A stretch of DNA of 64,000 bases from Flavobacteriales bacterium (GTDB taxonomy: Bacteria > Bacteroidota > Bacteroidia > Flavobacteriales_E > Vicingaceae). A program made the translations under genes and the position numbers. Positions 54,451 through 63,897 of this stretch are shown here, piece by piece. The notes beneath the pieces were generated by a model, which was not told the DNA's origin, did no database searches, and saw only the letters and a list, made by a program, of their open reading frames with translations. The stretch is from contig JADYZM010000046.1 of the NCBI GenBank assembly GCA_020853105.1, positions 16,209-80,208 on the forward strand. Reading direction: 5' to 3'. Positions within the stretch are counted from its first letter, which is position 1, and each line of letters begins with the position of its first letter.

Positions 54451-55287
54451 ATGAAGATTACAGAAAAAACTAAAATATCAGAACTGATTAAAGCCAACAA
54501 AAATTGTATTGATGCTATTTCTAGTGTTGCAGAACCTTTAAAAAAACTGCATAATCCGATTTTAAGAAAAATAATGGCTTCAAGAGTAACAATTGCTGAA
54601 GCTGCCAAAATGGGCGGAACCACCGTAGAAGCAATTGTAGAAGCCATAAAACCTTTGGGCTTTGTGTTTGAAACCGGCAACAGTAGCGAAACAAAACAAG
54701 AAGCTTTTCGCGAAACAAAACCAAGTTGGCTAATAAATGCTGCTGAAAATACAATTATTCGTTATGATGTCCGTCCTATTTTGGAATCAGGAACAGATCC
54801 ATTAAAAGCTATCCTTGGAAAATTTAAAGAAGTTCCTGCAGGGCAAATTTTGTGCATCATCAATAGCTTTGTACCTACTCCACTCATTCATTTATTAAAA
54901 CAAGAAAAAGCAGAAGACAGCTTTATTGATACTATTTCACAAACAGAATTTCACACGTATTTTTTGAAAAAGCAAGCAGAATCAAAAATACAAAGTGAAA
55001 AAACAGAGAAAGTAATTATGGATGATGAATCATCATTTAATTTGCTATTAAACTCTTATTTGCCCGATAAAATCAAAGAAATTGATGTGCGCAACATGGA
55101 AATGCCAATGCCCATGCAAACTATCTTAGGAGAACTGGAAGAATTATCTTTCGGCACAATATTGTTTGTTCACCATAAGCGTGTACCACTGTACTTATTA
55201 GAGGAATTGGCTGACAAAAATTTTGAAGTTCACATCAATACCATAGATGAAAACTATGTGAAATTGATTATTTTAGAGAAAAAATAA
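54451..55287 (+). CDS. DUF1858 and double DUF2249 protein
   Basis: A 278-residue cytoplasmic protein in three parts. Residues 1-70 resemble DUF1858, which is found beside hybrid-cluster proteins and here has no cysteine motif (KISELIKANKNCIDAIS, RVTIAEAAKMGGTTVEAIVE). Two DUF2249 domains follow, at about 105-175 (RYDVRPILESGTDPLKAIL) and about 210-278 (EIDVRNMEMPMPMQTILGEL). I chose the start at 54451 because the nine upstream residues are not conserved-looking. It is the third gene of the operon, 112 bases after the RIC-like gene. That gap holds GCAATC/GATTGC arms (54367-54372, 54397-54402) with no T-run, and nothing else I recognise. Confidence 0.75.
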   Translation: MKITEKTKISELIKANKNCIDAISSVAEPLKKLHNPILRKIMASRVTIAEAAKMGGTTVEAIVEAIKPLGFVFETGNSSETKQEAFRETKPSWLINAAENTIIRYDVRPILESGTDPLKAILGKFKEVPAGQILCIINSFVPTPLIHLLKQEKAEDSFIDTISQTEFHTYFLKKQAESKIQSEKTEKVIMDDESSFNLLLNSYLPDKIKEIDVRNMEMPMPMQTILGELEELSFGTILFVHHKRVPLYLLEELADKNFEVHINTIDENYVKLIILEKK

Positions 55288-55296
55288 ACCCTACAG

Positions 55297-56562
55297 ATGG
55301 CTGACATAAATATAGGAAATGCTCCGCCAAACAGTGCAATTTTGCCCTTTTATGCAACAGGGGCTTTGTCGTTTTTAATTCTTTGTCTGTTGTTGTTTTT
55401 TAGTGCAGATAGCCTTTCTGTTCACTATTTTAACCCCCAATCGTTAACCATTGTTCATACTGCCGCACTCGGCTGGGGAACCATGATTATTTTTGGTGCT
55501 GCACACCAGCTATTGCCAGTTGTTTGTGAAAGAGATTTGTTTAGTCCAAAAATTGCCTCTTTATGTTGGTATTCGCTAACATTAGGAATAGTATTGCTAA
55601 CAACATCATTTTGGTATTCGTCATACAATTGGACGACAATTATTGGAGCAATTTTGATAAACTTATCAGCAATTGCCTATTTGGTTAATTCAATTTTTAC
55701 AAGCAGAGTTTGTAAAAAATATTCTGCTGTACGCATGTTTGTTGTTACCTCATCTATTTGGTTTTTATTTACAGCGTTTGTAGGGCTTTTGCTCGTGATT
55801 AATTTAGCTTTTCCTTTTTTTCAAAAAAACCATTTAGAAATTTTAAAACTACATGCACACGCCGGATTGGCAGGTTGGTTTTTACAATTAGTAACAGGAA
55901 TCAGCAGCAAATTAGTTCCTATGTTTTTACTCGGAAAATACACCAAAGAAAAGTTTTTGAATATATCATGCATATTACAAAACTTAGGGCTTATTCTGTT
56001 TTTGGTTGATGGTTATCTTTTTGGCTTAAATCCTAACAGAACTATACTTTATACAGTAATTGTGTTGTCAGGCATTGTCTTTTGGATGGTGTTTCTTCAA
56101 AAAAACTACAAGGAAAGAATTCGAAAAAAAATTGATGTCCAAATGAAGCATACTTTTGTTTCGTTTGTCTTTTTAGGTATTTCTGTACTGTTGATACCCG
56201 TAATACTTTATTTTACAAATATACAATGGGCAAATTTATATGGAACACTGCTCTTTATGGGGTGGATAACTGGAATAATCTTGGGAAAAACATTTAAAAC
56301 ATTACCATTTATTGTTTGGAACGGACACTATAAAAATTTATCAGGTAAAATTAAAGTCCCACTACCTAAGCATCTATACAATGAAAAAATTGTTGAATGG
56401 CAGTTCTGGGTTTATATAGCTGCAGTTGTAGTTTTAGCAATCGGTATAATTTTAAAAAACGCCTTAGTCATCAAATTTGCTTCATTAATTTGGATAGCTG
56501 TGGCTTCGCTATATATTTTTAACGTTTTAAAAACATTGTTACACAAAACAAAAACACAATAG
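55297..56562 (+). CDS. NnrS/heme-copper-oxidase-like membrane protein
   Basis: A 421-residue integral membrane protein with about twelve helices. Conserved histidines occur in pairs: H54 (IVHTAALGWG), H70 (GAAHQLLPVV), and H186/H188 (LKLHAHAGLAGWF), followed by GISSKLVPMFLLG. This pattern is shared by NnrS-like proteins and small relatives of cytochrome oxidase subunit I that occur next to nitric-oxide-related genes. It lacks the full copper-site pattern of a true oxidase or NO reductase, so a heme- or NO-handling role is inferred. It starts 9 bases after the previous gene and ends 1 base before the next. Confidence 0.7.
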   Translation: MADINIGNAPPNSAILPFYATGALSFLILCLLLFFSADSLSVHYFNPQSLTIVHTAALGWGTMIIFGAAHQLLPVVCERDLFSPKIASLCWYSLTLGIVLLTTSFWYSSYNWTTIIGAILINLSAIAYLVNSIFTSRVCKKYSAVRMFVVTSSIWFLFTAFVGLLLVINLAFPFFQKNHLEILKLHAHAGLAGWFLQLVTGISSKLVPMFLLGKYTKEKFLNISCILQNLGLILFLVDGYLFGLNPNRTILYTVIVLSGIVFWMVFLQKNYKERIRKKIDVQMKHTFVSFVFLGISVLLIPVILYFTNIQWANLYGTLLFMGWITGIILGKTFKTLPFIVWNGHYKNLSGKIKVPLPKHLYNEKIVEWQFWVYIAAVVVLAIGIILKNALVIKFASLIWIAVASLYIFNVLKTLLHKTKTQ

Positions 56563-56563
56563 T

Positions 56564-56893
56564 ATGATAATAGAACCTAATGACCCTTTTGCAGCTGAAA
56601 AACATTTGGCTGTTGAAGCTCTCTTTAAAGTTATTGACCCGGAACTATTTGTCAATGTAATTGACTTAGGTATGGTGTATAATCTGGATTTTGAAAAATC
56701 TGATTGCGTAAAAGTTCTTATGACTTTAACCTCTCCTCATTGTCCAATGGGAGAAGCCATAAAAAATGGAGCTAAAAATGCCTTGGAAATAGCTTTTCCG
56801 GATAGAGTTGCAATTGTTGATTTAACATTTGACCCACCATGGAGTATTGATGTGGTTTCTGAAGAAGGAAAGAGACAACTGGGTGTGGAATAA
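56564..56893 (+). CDS. MIP18/DUF59-family Fe-S assembly factor
   Basis: A 109-residue protein of the SufT/PaaD/MIP18 group. The signature includes VIDPELFVNVIDLGMVY (residues 23-39) and TSPHCPMGE with C60, followed by the FDPPWSIDVVSEEGK end. Proteins of this group help insert Fe-S clusters into target proteins. Its position as last gene of the DUF2249/RIC operon fits repair of damaged clusters. Its start comes directly after the previous stop. Confidence 0.9.
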   Translation: MIIEPNDPFAAEKHLAVEALFKVIDPELFVNVIDLGMVYNLDFEKSDCVKVLMTLTSPHCPMGEAIKNGAKNALEIAFPDRVAIVDLTFDPPWSIDVVSEEGKRQLGVE

Positions 56894-56945
56894 CAATCAA
56901 GTAGGCGGCTGTGTGAAGTAAACTAACCGTTTATGGTGGTAACAT

Positions 56946-56963
56946 TTAGGTTGACACACCTAA
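56946..56963. other. Short hairpin in the gap after the Fe-S operon
   Basis: TTAGGT pairs with ACCTAA around a 6-base loop, without a following T-run, so its role as a terminator is doubtful. The 270-base gap from 56894 to 57163 otherwise holds the phased TTAACA repeats and a TAAATTCG box (57130-57137). Confidence 0.3.
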
Positions 56964-57083
56964 CAACCTCATTACTATTAATATAAGCTACTTAAAAAAA
57001 AGTAAAAGAGCTCCAACCATCTTAAATAATTACATTTTCTGGCTATTAAATTGTAAACTATTCTACTGTTGTGATAACCAAAT

Positions 57084-57109
57084 TTAACATAGATTAACAT
57101 TGGTTAACA
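57084..57109 (+). repeat. Three TTAACA repeats spaced exactly 10 bases
   Basis: TTAACA begins at 57084, 57094 and 57104, one per helical turn, 55 bases before the DUF2723 start. They lie just upstream of a TAAATTCG box that could be a variant -7 element. The spacing suggests binding of a regulator on one DNA face; this is inference. Confidence 0.45.
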
Positions 57110-57163
57110 ATTTATCGTTCAGAAATTCATAAATTCGCTTCCTATTAAATTTAATCTGAAATT

Positions 57164-60100
57164 ATGAATTATAAAGTATTAAACAACATCGTGGGTTGGA
57201 TTGTTTGGATTATAGCCTCAACGGTATATCTGTTAACCATTGAACCCACAGCCAGTTTTTGGGATTGTGGCGAATTTATCGCAACGGCATATAATCTTGA
57301 AGTTGGACATCCACCCGGAGCTCCTCTATTTATGATAATTGGAAGATTTTTCACACTTTTTACTTCTGCACAAAACGCAGCAGTTGCAATCAACGTATTA
57401 TCAGCCCTTAGCAGCTCTTTCACAATATTGTTTTTATTTTGGTCTATTACTGCCATTTTAAAGAAACTAGCTTTAAAAACAGGAGAGTTAACTTCTTCAA
57501 AAATTGTGGCAATTATCGGTAGTGCAACAGTAGGTTCATTAGCCTATACTTTTTCTGACTCTTTTTGGTTTTCTGCTGTTGAAGGTGAGGTTTATGCAAT
57601 GTCTTCACTCTTTACGGCAGTTGTATTTTGGGCTATTCTCAAATGGGATGCAGTTTCAGGTGAAAGCCACAGCACACGTTGGATGGTTTTGATTGCATAT
57701 TTAATGGGACTTTCTATAGGTGTGCACTTATTAAACTTACTTGCAATCCCGGCAATGGTATTCTTATTCTATTTTAAATCCAAAGAACTTACACTGAAAA
57801 ACTTTTTTATTGCCGGATTTTATTCAATACTCATATTAGGAGTTGTTCAATTCGGAATTATTCCTGGGACGTATAAAATTGGTTCAATTTTCGAATTGAT
57901 TTTTGTAAACTCATTCGGGCTGCCATTTCATTCCGGATTGTTATTTTACGTTGTTTTATTAGTCGCTATTGTAAGTTATGCTTTGTATTACACTCAAAAG
58001 AATGGAAAAGTATTGATTAATACTATTTTATTGTGCTTTTCAGTAATTTTAATTGGATACTCAACTTATGCGGTTATTATGGTTCGGTCGGCTGCCAACC
58101 CCCCAATGGATGAAAATAATCCGGAAAATGTTTTCAGCTTAATTTCATATCTTAATCGTGAACAATATGGTTCTTCACCTTTCTTGAGTGGTCAATTTTT
58201 TAACACCCCATTAGATGCTCGCGAACCATACAAAGAAGGGAAAGCTGTATATTTCCAGAACAAAGAAACAGGCAAATACGAAATAACCAATAAAGGTGAA
58301 AAATCTGAACCTAATTACGACAGCAACACATCAGGTTTTATGCCTAGAATGTGGAGTCCTCAAAGCCACCATATAGAAGCATATAAACAATGGAGCGATT
58401 TTAAAGGGAAAAATGTGAAAGCCTCAAACGGTGAAACAGTTAAAATTCCAACCTTTAGTGAAAACATGGCATTTTTGTTTAACTATCAATGGGGACATCT
58501 ATATTGGCGATACTTCATGTGGAATTTTGTAGGAAGACAAAACGACATACAAAGTCAAGGTGAATTTATCAACGGAAGTTGGTTGAGTGGTATTGATGCA
58601 ATTGATTCAGCCCGACTTGGAGATCAATCCAAAATAACTACTCAAGATAAAAACAATCCCGGAAGAAATGTATATTATTTCATTCCTTTGGTTTTGGGTA
58701 TCATCGGTCTCGTTTACCAATTCATCAAAGACCCAAAAGACTGGTTAATGTTAGGATTACTGTTTTTCTTTACAGGAATGGCAATCAATTTCTATACAAA
58801 CCCACCACCGCTACAACCTCGTGAAAGAGATTATGCCTATGTAGGCTCCTTTTATGTATTTGCTATATGGATTGCAGTCGGAGTTTATGCTATTTATGAA
58901 ACCATGAGCAAAAAACTTCCGCAAATGATTAGTGCTGTTTTGGTTACAATTGTTACCTTGATAGCAGCACCTGTTTTAATGGCAAATCAAAATTGGGATG
59001 ATCACGACCGTTCAAATCGTTATACAGCAAGAGATTTTGCAAAAAATTATTTGAATTCGTGTGCCCAAAATGCCATTTTATTTACAAATGGAGATAACGA
59101 CACATTCCCACTTTGGTATGTTCAAGAAGTGGAAGGATACAGAACCGACGTACGTGTTGTTAACCTGAGTTTGTTAAACACCGATTGGTACATCGAACAA
59201 ATGAGAAGAAAAGCATGGATTTCAGAAGGTATTCCACAGTTGCTACCCGAGTATAAAATACGCCAAGGAACCAATGATTATGTTCCAATTTACGACAAAG
59301 GAATAACAGGATTTGTTGATGTAAAAGAAGCCATTGAGTTTATAAAAGACGAAAGTCCAAAATCCAAAATAGGTTTAAGTAACGGAAAACAAGTTGACTT
59401 TTTGCCAACAAAAAACTTTAGCCTGAAAGTGGATAGAGAAAAAGTACTTTCAAATGGAACAGTAACATCTGATAGAGCTGCTCGTGTAGTAGATAAATTA
59501 GAGTGGACAGTTGACAAAAACTATATTTTAAAAAATGACCTTATAATTCTTGATATTTTAGCTGCCAACAATTGGGAAAGACCTATTTATTTCGCAATCA
59601 CTACAGGAAATGATGCTTACATCGGGCTAACTCCTTACTTTCAATTGGAAGGACTAGCATATAGGTTGGTTCCTTATAAAGCAATGCCGGTTGATGGTCA
59701 AACAGGCGAAGTAAACGCCGAAGTAATGTATGATAATTTGGTAAACAAATTCGAATGGGGCGGAATGGATAAATATTCCATGTACATGGATGAAAACAAC
59801 AAAAGAATGTGCATGAACTTTAGAAACAACTTCTCAAGATTAGCTGAAGAGTTTCATAGATTGGGTCAACCCGAAAAAGCCAAAAAAGTATTAGACCGAT
59901 GTTTAGAGGTTATGCCTGAAAAAGTAGTTGAATATAACTACTTTATGATTGCTATTGCTGAATCGTATTACAAGTTAAAAGACTACCAAACAGGAAATAC
60001 AATTTTAAAAAGTGTGATTAAACACTATAACGAAGAAGTTAATTTTTTTGACAGCCTAAATGGCGAAAAACGTAGAGCAGTAGAAACAGAGCATAACAGA

Positions 60101-60220
60101 GCAAAATATATATTACAGCAAGTTATTTTGATGAGCAGTGAAAGATACAAAGACTCCGGTTTGGCTAAAGAAATGCAAGCAGAATTTGCTGCAATAAGTG
60201 AAAAACTTTTGACAGAGTAA
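57164..60220 (+). CDS. DUF2723 GT-C glycosyltransferase (TMEM260-like)
   Basis: A 1018-residue membrane protein. The opening membrane helix is followed by the signature TASFWDCGEFIA and GHPPGAPLF, whose acidic residues match the first loop of GT-C glycosyltransferases. About ten to twelve helices lie in the first 600 residues, then a soluble C-terminal region with a TPR-like end (EKAKKVLDRCLEVMPEKV). Relatives include the human protein O-mannosyltransferase TMEM260, and in Bacteroidota such enzymes probably O-glycosylate exported proteins. FkbM and oxidoreductase genes follow closely. Confidence 0.88.
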   Translation: MNYKVLNNIVGWIVWIIASTVYLLTIEPTASFWDCGEFIATAYNLEVGHPPGAPLFMIIGRFFTLFTSAQNAAVAINVLSALSSSFTILFLFWSITAILKKLALKTGELTSSKIVAIIGSATVGSLAYTFSDSFWFSAVEGEVYAMSSLFTAVVFWAILKWDAVSGESHSTRWMVLIAYLMGLSIGVHLLNLLAIPAMVFLFYFKSKELTLKNFFIAGFYSILILGVVQFGIIPGTYKIGSIFELIFVNSFGLPFHSGLLFYVVLLVAIVSYALYYTQKNGKVLINTILLCFSVILIGYSTYAVIMVRSAANPPMDENNPENVFSLISYLNREQYGSSPFLSGQFFNTPLDAREPYKEGKAVYFQNKETGKYEITNKGEKSEPNYDSNTSGFMPRMWSPQSHHIEAYKQWSDFKGKNVKASNGETVKIPTFSENMAFLFNYQWGHLYWRYFMWNFVGRQNDIQSQGEFINGSWLSGIDAIDSARLGDQSKITTQDKNNPGRNVYYFIPLVLGIIGLVYQFIKDPKDWLMLGLLFFFTGMAINFYTNPPPLQPRERDYAYVGSFYVFAIWIAVGVYAIYETMSKKLPQMISAVLVTIVTLIAAPVLMANQNWDDHDRSNRYTARDFAKNYLNSCAQNAILFTNGDNDTFPLWYVQEVEGYRTDVRVVNLSLLNTDWYIEQMRRKAWISEGIPQLLPEYKIRQGTNDYVPIYDKGITGFVDVKEAIEFIKDESPKSKIGLSNGKQVDFLPTKNFSLKVDREKVLSNGTVTSDRAARVVDKLEWTVDKNYILKNDLIILDILAANNWERPIYFAITTGNDAYIGLTPYFQLEGLAYRLVPYKAMPVDGQTGEVNAEVMYDNLVNKFEWGGMDKYSMYMDENNKRMCMNFRNNFSRLAEEFHRLGQPEKAKKVLDRCLEVMPEKVVEYNYFMIAIAESYYKLKDYQTGNTILKSVIKHYNEEVNFFDSLNGEKRRAVETEHNRAKYILQQVILMSSERYKDSGLAKEMQAEFAAISEKLLTE

Positions 60221-60223
60221 GAA

Positions 60224-60979
60224 ATGAAGAATATATTGCGGTCAATAATAAGAGCGTTGGGCTTGTATGCTTTTTCAATTAAACTGGAAAACAAAATAGT
60301 TACTGCACTTCAAAAACCCAAACAAAAGAAATTATACAGTCTGTTTGTAAAACCAGGCGGATTGTGTTTTGATGTTGGGGCAAATGTTGGAAACCGAACA
60401 GCATTATTTCTCGAACTTGGAGCAAAAGTTGTTATGGTTGAACCCCAAAGAGAATGCTACGAAAAGCTCGAAAAAAGATTTCCTCAACTTCCTTTAGTTA
60501 AAAAGGGACTCGGAGCTAAAGAAAGTACCGAAAAACTTTACGTATCTGATGTTTCATTAATATCTTCATTTTCGAAAAGCCATGTTGATTTAATGCAGGA
60601 AGATCGTTTCAAAGGTGCAAACTGGGATAAAACCATTGATATTGAAATGACAACGTTAGATAATTTAATAGCTCAGTTTGGTGTTCCAGATTTTTGTAAA
60701 ATTGATGTAGAAGGTTATGAATACGATGTTTTAAAAGGACTTTCTCAGACAATTAAATCAATTTCACTTGAATATATTGTCCCTGAAAATTTAACGGTTA
60801 TTCAAAACTGCATCAAACACCTTAACAGTTTGGGTAAAATTCAATGCAATCTTTCGCACGGTGAAACTATGGAATTTCATTTGCAAACATGGAAAAGTGG
60901 AGATGAAATGGAAAAATATATTCAAACCCAAGACTTTATAAACACATCATACGGAGATATATATATCAAATTTGTGTAA
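60224..60979 (+). CDS. FkbM-family methyltransferase
   Basis: A 251-residue SAM-dependent O-methyltransferase. The SAM loop is FDVGANVGNRTA (about residue 50), with MVEPQ after strand 2 and the FkbM signature KIDVEGYEYDVLKGL near residue 165. It begins 3 bases after the DUF2723 stop, so it is almost certainly co-transcribed. It may methylate the sugar added by that enzyme, or a polysaccharide. Confidence 0.88.
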   Translation: MKNILRSIIRALGLYAFSIKLENKIVTALQKPKQKKLYSLFVKPGGLCFDVGANVGNRTALFLELGAKVVMVEPQRECYEKLEKRFPQLPLVKKGLGAKESTEKLYVSDVSLISSFSKSHVDLMQEDRFKGANWDKTIDIEMTTLDNLIAQFGVPDFCKIDVEGYEYDVLKGLSQTIKSISLEYIVPENLTVIQNCIKHLNSLGKIQCNLSHGETMEFHLQTWKSGDEMEKYIQTQDFINTSYGDIYIKFV

Positions 60980-60993
60980 CCAAACTCTGCAAC

Positions 60994-62037
60994 TTGAACA
61001 GCATAATTGAGCGATACAAAAAAATTAGAAAAAAGGGACTTTTAGAAAAAAAAATTAAAGGGAAATATGCGTTTGTTGGCGTTGGAAACCATTCAATAAA
61101 TAATCTCTATCCGGTTTTAAACTACCTTAATGTAGATTTAAAATACATAGTAGTAAAATCTTCTGAAACTCTAAGTTTAGCCCAAACATACTTCAAAGAT
61201 GCAAAGGCGACTATCGACCTCAACGAGGTTTTAACCGACGATGAAATTAAAGGAATTTTTGTGTCGGCAAATCCGGAGTCGCATTTTGGGCTGGCAAAAA
61301 AAATTATTGCCGGCAAAAAATCATTGTTTATTGAAAAACCACCGTGTTTAACCCTTTCTGAACTCAATGAATTAGCCGCTGAACAAAACAAAAACAACAC
61401 AATTGCGTTAACAGGGCTACAAAGACGATATTCGCCGGTATTTCAGATTTTAAAAAATAAAGTGAAAAATGCTAGTTATTATTCGGTAAAATACAAAACC
61501 GGAGCTTATCCCGAAGGAAATGAGCTGCTGGATTTATTCATTCATCCGATTGATGCTGCTTTTTATCTTTTTGGTACCGGAAAAGTTGAACATATTCAAT
61601 TGATTAAAAAAAATGGAACAGCAACTTATTTGTTTCATGTTGTTCACCATAGTAGTATTGTAGGAAATTTTGAACTTTCAACAGCTCACTCTTGGACAGA
61701 AGCTATTGATGAATTTACTATTTGCACACCCAAAGGAGATTTTTATACTGAAAATACAAGTAAACTCACTTTTAGTACTAAGCCAACAACAGTATTTAAT
61801 ATTCCTATAGAAAAAGTTAAAACCTTTTTACCACAAACAACAACTCTTTATCTTCAGAATAATTTTTTACCCGTAAAAAACCATAACCAACTTTTTGCAT
61901 CCGGTTATTTTAACGAAATAGAAAGTTTCTTAAATGCCTGTGAAAACGGAAACATTGCATCGAATAAATCATCGTTTAATCAACTTGTTCCTACATTTGA
62001 AGCAATTGAGATACTTTTAAAAGAAAAACATCGCTAA
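60994..62037 (+). CDS. Gfo/Idh/MocA-family oxidoreductase
   Basis: A 347-residue NAD(P)-dependent oxidoreductase, typically acting on nucleotide sugars or inositol. The N-terminal Rossmann loop is FVGVGNHSINNLYP. The conserved EKPP lysine and GLQRRYSP appear next, then a C-terminal domain with LLDLFIHPIDAA. The first codon is TTG at 60994; there is no ATG near it. It lies 14 bases after the FkbM gene and completes a three-gene sugar-modification operon. Confidence 0.82.
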   Translation: MNSIIERYKKIRKKGLLEKKIKGKYAFVGVGNHSINNLYPVLNYLNVDLKYIVVKSSETLSLAQTYFKDAKATIDLNEVLTDDEIKGIFVSANPESHFGLAKKIIAGKKSLFIEKPPCLTLSELNELAAEQNKNNTIALTGLQRRYSPVFQILKNKVKNASYYSVKYKTGAYPEGNELLDLFIHPIDAAFYLFGTGKVEHIQLIKKNGTATYLFHVVHHSSIVGNFELSTAHSWTEAIDEFTICTPKGDFYTENTSKLTFSTKPTTVFNIPIEKVKTFLPQTTTLYLQNNFLPVKNHNQLFASGYFNEIESFLNACENGNIASNKSSFNQLVPTFEAIEILLKEKHR

Positions 62038-62119
62038 GTCAATTGGATTAAAAGATTGATATTTATTGCCACAATAGAGCGGAAAGGTAACAATTTTACT
62101 ATAGAATTGAGGTTATGAA

Positions 62120-62150
62120 ATATACCAGTATTTATTGTGGTATTTTTTTG
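62120..62150 (+). terminator. Weak terminator after the oxidoreductase gene
   Basis: ATACCA pairs with TGGTAT around a 10-base loop, followed by a run of Ts. The stop of the convergent frameshifted gene lies inside the loop. Confidence 0.4.
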
Positions 62151-63599
62151 TACTCGTTTACCCAACAATTCCCAATAAAAAACATTTCTCCTTCTTTTAC
62201 TAAAGTATGATTAAATTGATTAAGTGTATCAGGAAAAAAATCTAACCACCCATCTTTAATAAGATAAATATGTGGTTGACTAAAAACACTATCCACTAAA
62301 AAAGAATTACTAACAATTTTATCATGAGGAGTAGCTTTGATTAAATTTGGATTAACAAAAGAGGTTCCATAAGAATTCCAGTACTCTGCAATTATTCCAA
62401 TTTTACCCAATTGTTCAAATTCTTTAACAATATCTGCTTTTGGGGTTAATGTTTTAGGATAAACGTACTTAAATTCGTAGACTGTATTCGCCCCCTACTA
62501 AAACACAAAAGATTAGTGTTGTTTTGACTATGGCTTTTAATTTTGATGCTATTAAATAGTCAAATCTTAATAAAAATATAAGCCATGCTATAATATAGAT
62601 TCCTGTAAAATAACGTCTAGCAACTCCATTAAGAAATACCCAATGGGATAAGATAATTATTAGAAAAAGAACTATCATATCGATAATTAAAAACCATATC
62701 CAATTTTTTAGATTTTCATTTGTGTTTTCGGTTTTAAGATAAATAACTGCTAAAATTAATGCTAAAGTTAAATAAGCATAGATACTTGAAAGCTTGTTGG
62801 GAGTATTAAATATTAAGATGTTCTTCAGTATGTTTTTTAAAATTACTAGAGTATCTTCTATTTCTTTTATTGAGTTAAAAAATTGTTTGTTGTAAATGTA
62901 ATTTACATCCACAACAGCAATACTTTTTAAGAATAAAATAATAGACAGTACTATTACAAATCCAAATATTGCTAAATAAAAATCGAGCATCTTGAAAATA
63001 CATTTAAAATTTTTCTCTCGAAATATTTTTAAGGAAATAAAAATGAGAAACAATACAATAAAAGAAAAGAAAGCCAATTCGGAAACCCAAACAGATAGCA
63101 AACAAGTTATAAGAATTAATAAAGGCAAGATGTATTTTTTTAAGAATGATTTTTTTAATAAAAAATATTGATTAATCAGAAAAACACTTAATCCAAATAG
63201 ACTATATTCTAATCCATAAACATTTCTTAATAATGAGTGACCAAAATATGATATAGGTAAAAACCAAATAATCGAAAACACAACTTTAGTTAATTTACTT
63301 TTAAGAAAAGAGGATAACGAAAAATAACCTAAAAGGAGAATTAAATAGTGTGTAATCGATTCTGCCCATAATATAGGAAGTCCAATTACTTTGTAAAACA
63401 ATTGACCCAATAAGGGAACAATTGACCCGTATCTATCCTGCCCCCAAAAAAAAATATCCCTTGGTAGTTTAAAATCTTGTAACATTAATATTGAAACTCC
63501 ATCATCGCTATTAACAACAGGAGTAAAGTTTGCAGAAAAAAGCAAAAAGGATAATATCACTATCATCCCAATTATAAGATAAAAAATATAATTTTTCAT
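62132..63599 (-). pseudogene. GT-C-like membrane glycosyltransferase, frameshifted
   Basis: The first 376 codons (from 63599) encode a membrane protein with about ten helices. The early acidic loop NSDDGVSILMLQDFKLP and WGQDRYGS resemble GT-C glycosyltransferases. That frame stops at 62469. A second frame then continues without interruption to 62132, with NTVYEFKYVYPKT, GKIGIIAEYWNSYGTS and VNPNLIKATPHDK, a soluble tail typical of such enzymes. The frames join at the C5 run (G5 on the coding strand) at 62491-62495. Removing one base restores a single protein of about 488 residues. This may be a real mutation, a phase-variable tract or a sequencing error. Confidence 0.75.
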
Positions 63600-63630
63600 T
63601 TTAAACTCAAAGCAAAAAACAAAGAAACGT

Positions 63631-63897
63631 TTATTTCGTCAGAATCATTCTTTTTGTATCAACTTCTTTACCATTAACTAATAGAGAATAAATATACATA
63701 CCTGGCTTATATTTACTTCCTAAGATTTTTATTTCATTTTTTCCACTTTCGTAAATAGGATAAATGTCTATTAGTGTACCTTGTAAGTCAAAAATTATAA
63801 TAGACGCTTTATTAAAATTTTCTTGAATTTCATACTTTATCAACGTATTGTTTTTAAAAGGATTTGGTTCGTTTTGTAAGTCCCCCCAAAAACTCAA
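63631..63897 (-). pseudogene. T9SS sorting domain left from a truncated gene
   Basis: An 88-codon frame encoding only a type A T9SS C-terminal sorting domain: LQNEPNPFKNNTLIKYEI, then FDLQGTLIDIYP and YKPGMYIYSLLVNGKEV. Such domains end much larger exported proteins. No signal peptide or body precedes it, the frame is closed by a stop just upstream, and the DNA there belongs to the IS-like end. The first few residues (SFWGD) are probably encoded by the inserted element. The gene body may lie beyond the element, outside the window. Confidence 0.75.

Noticed and set aside
62132..62410. A short independent gene of 92 codons
   Set aside because: The frame stays open upstream to 62494 and reads as the natural continuation of the membrane protein ending at 62469, so it is the tail of a frameshifted gene.
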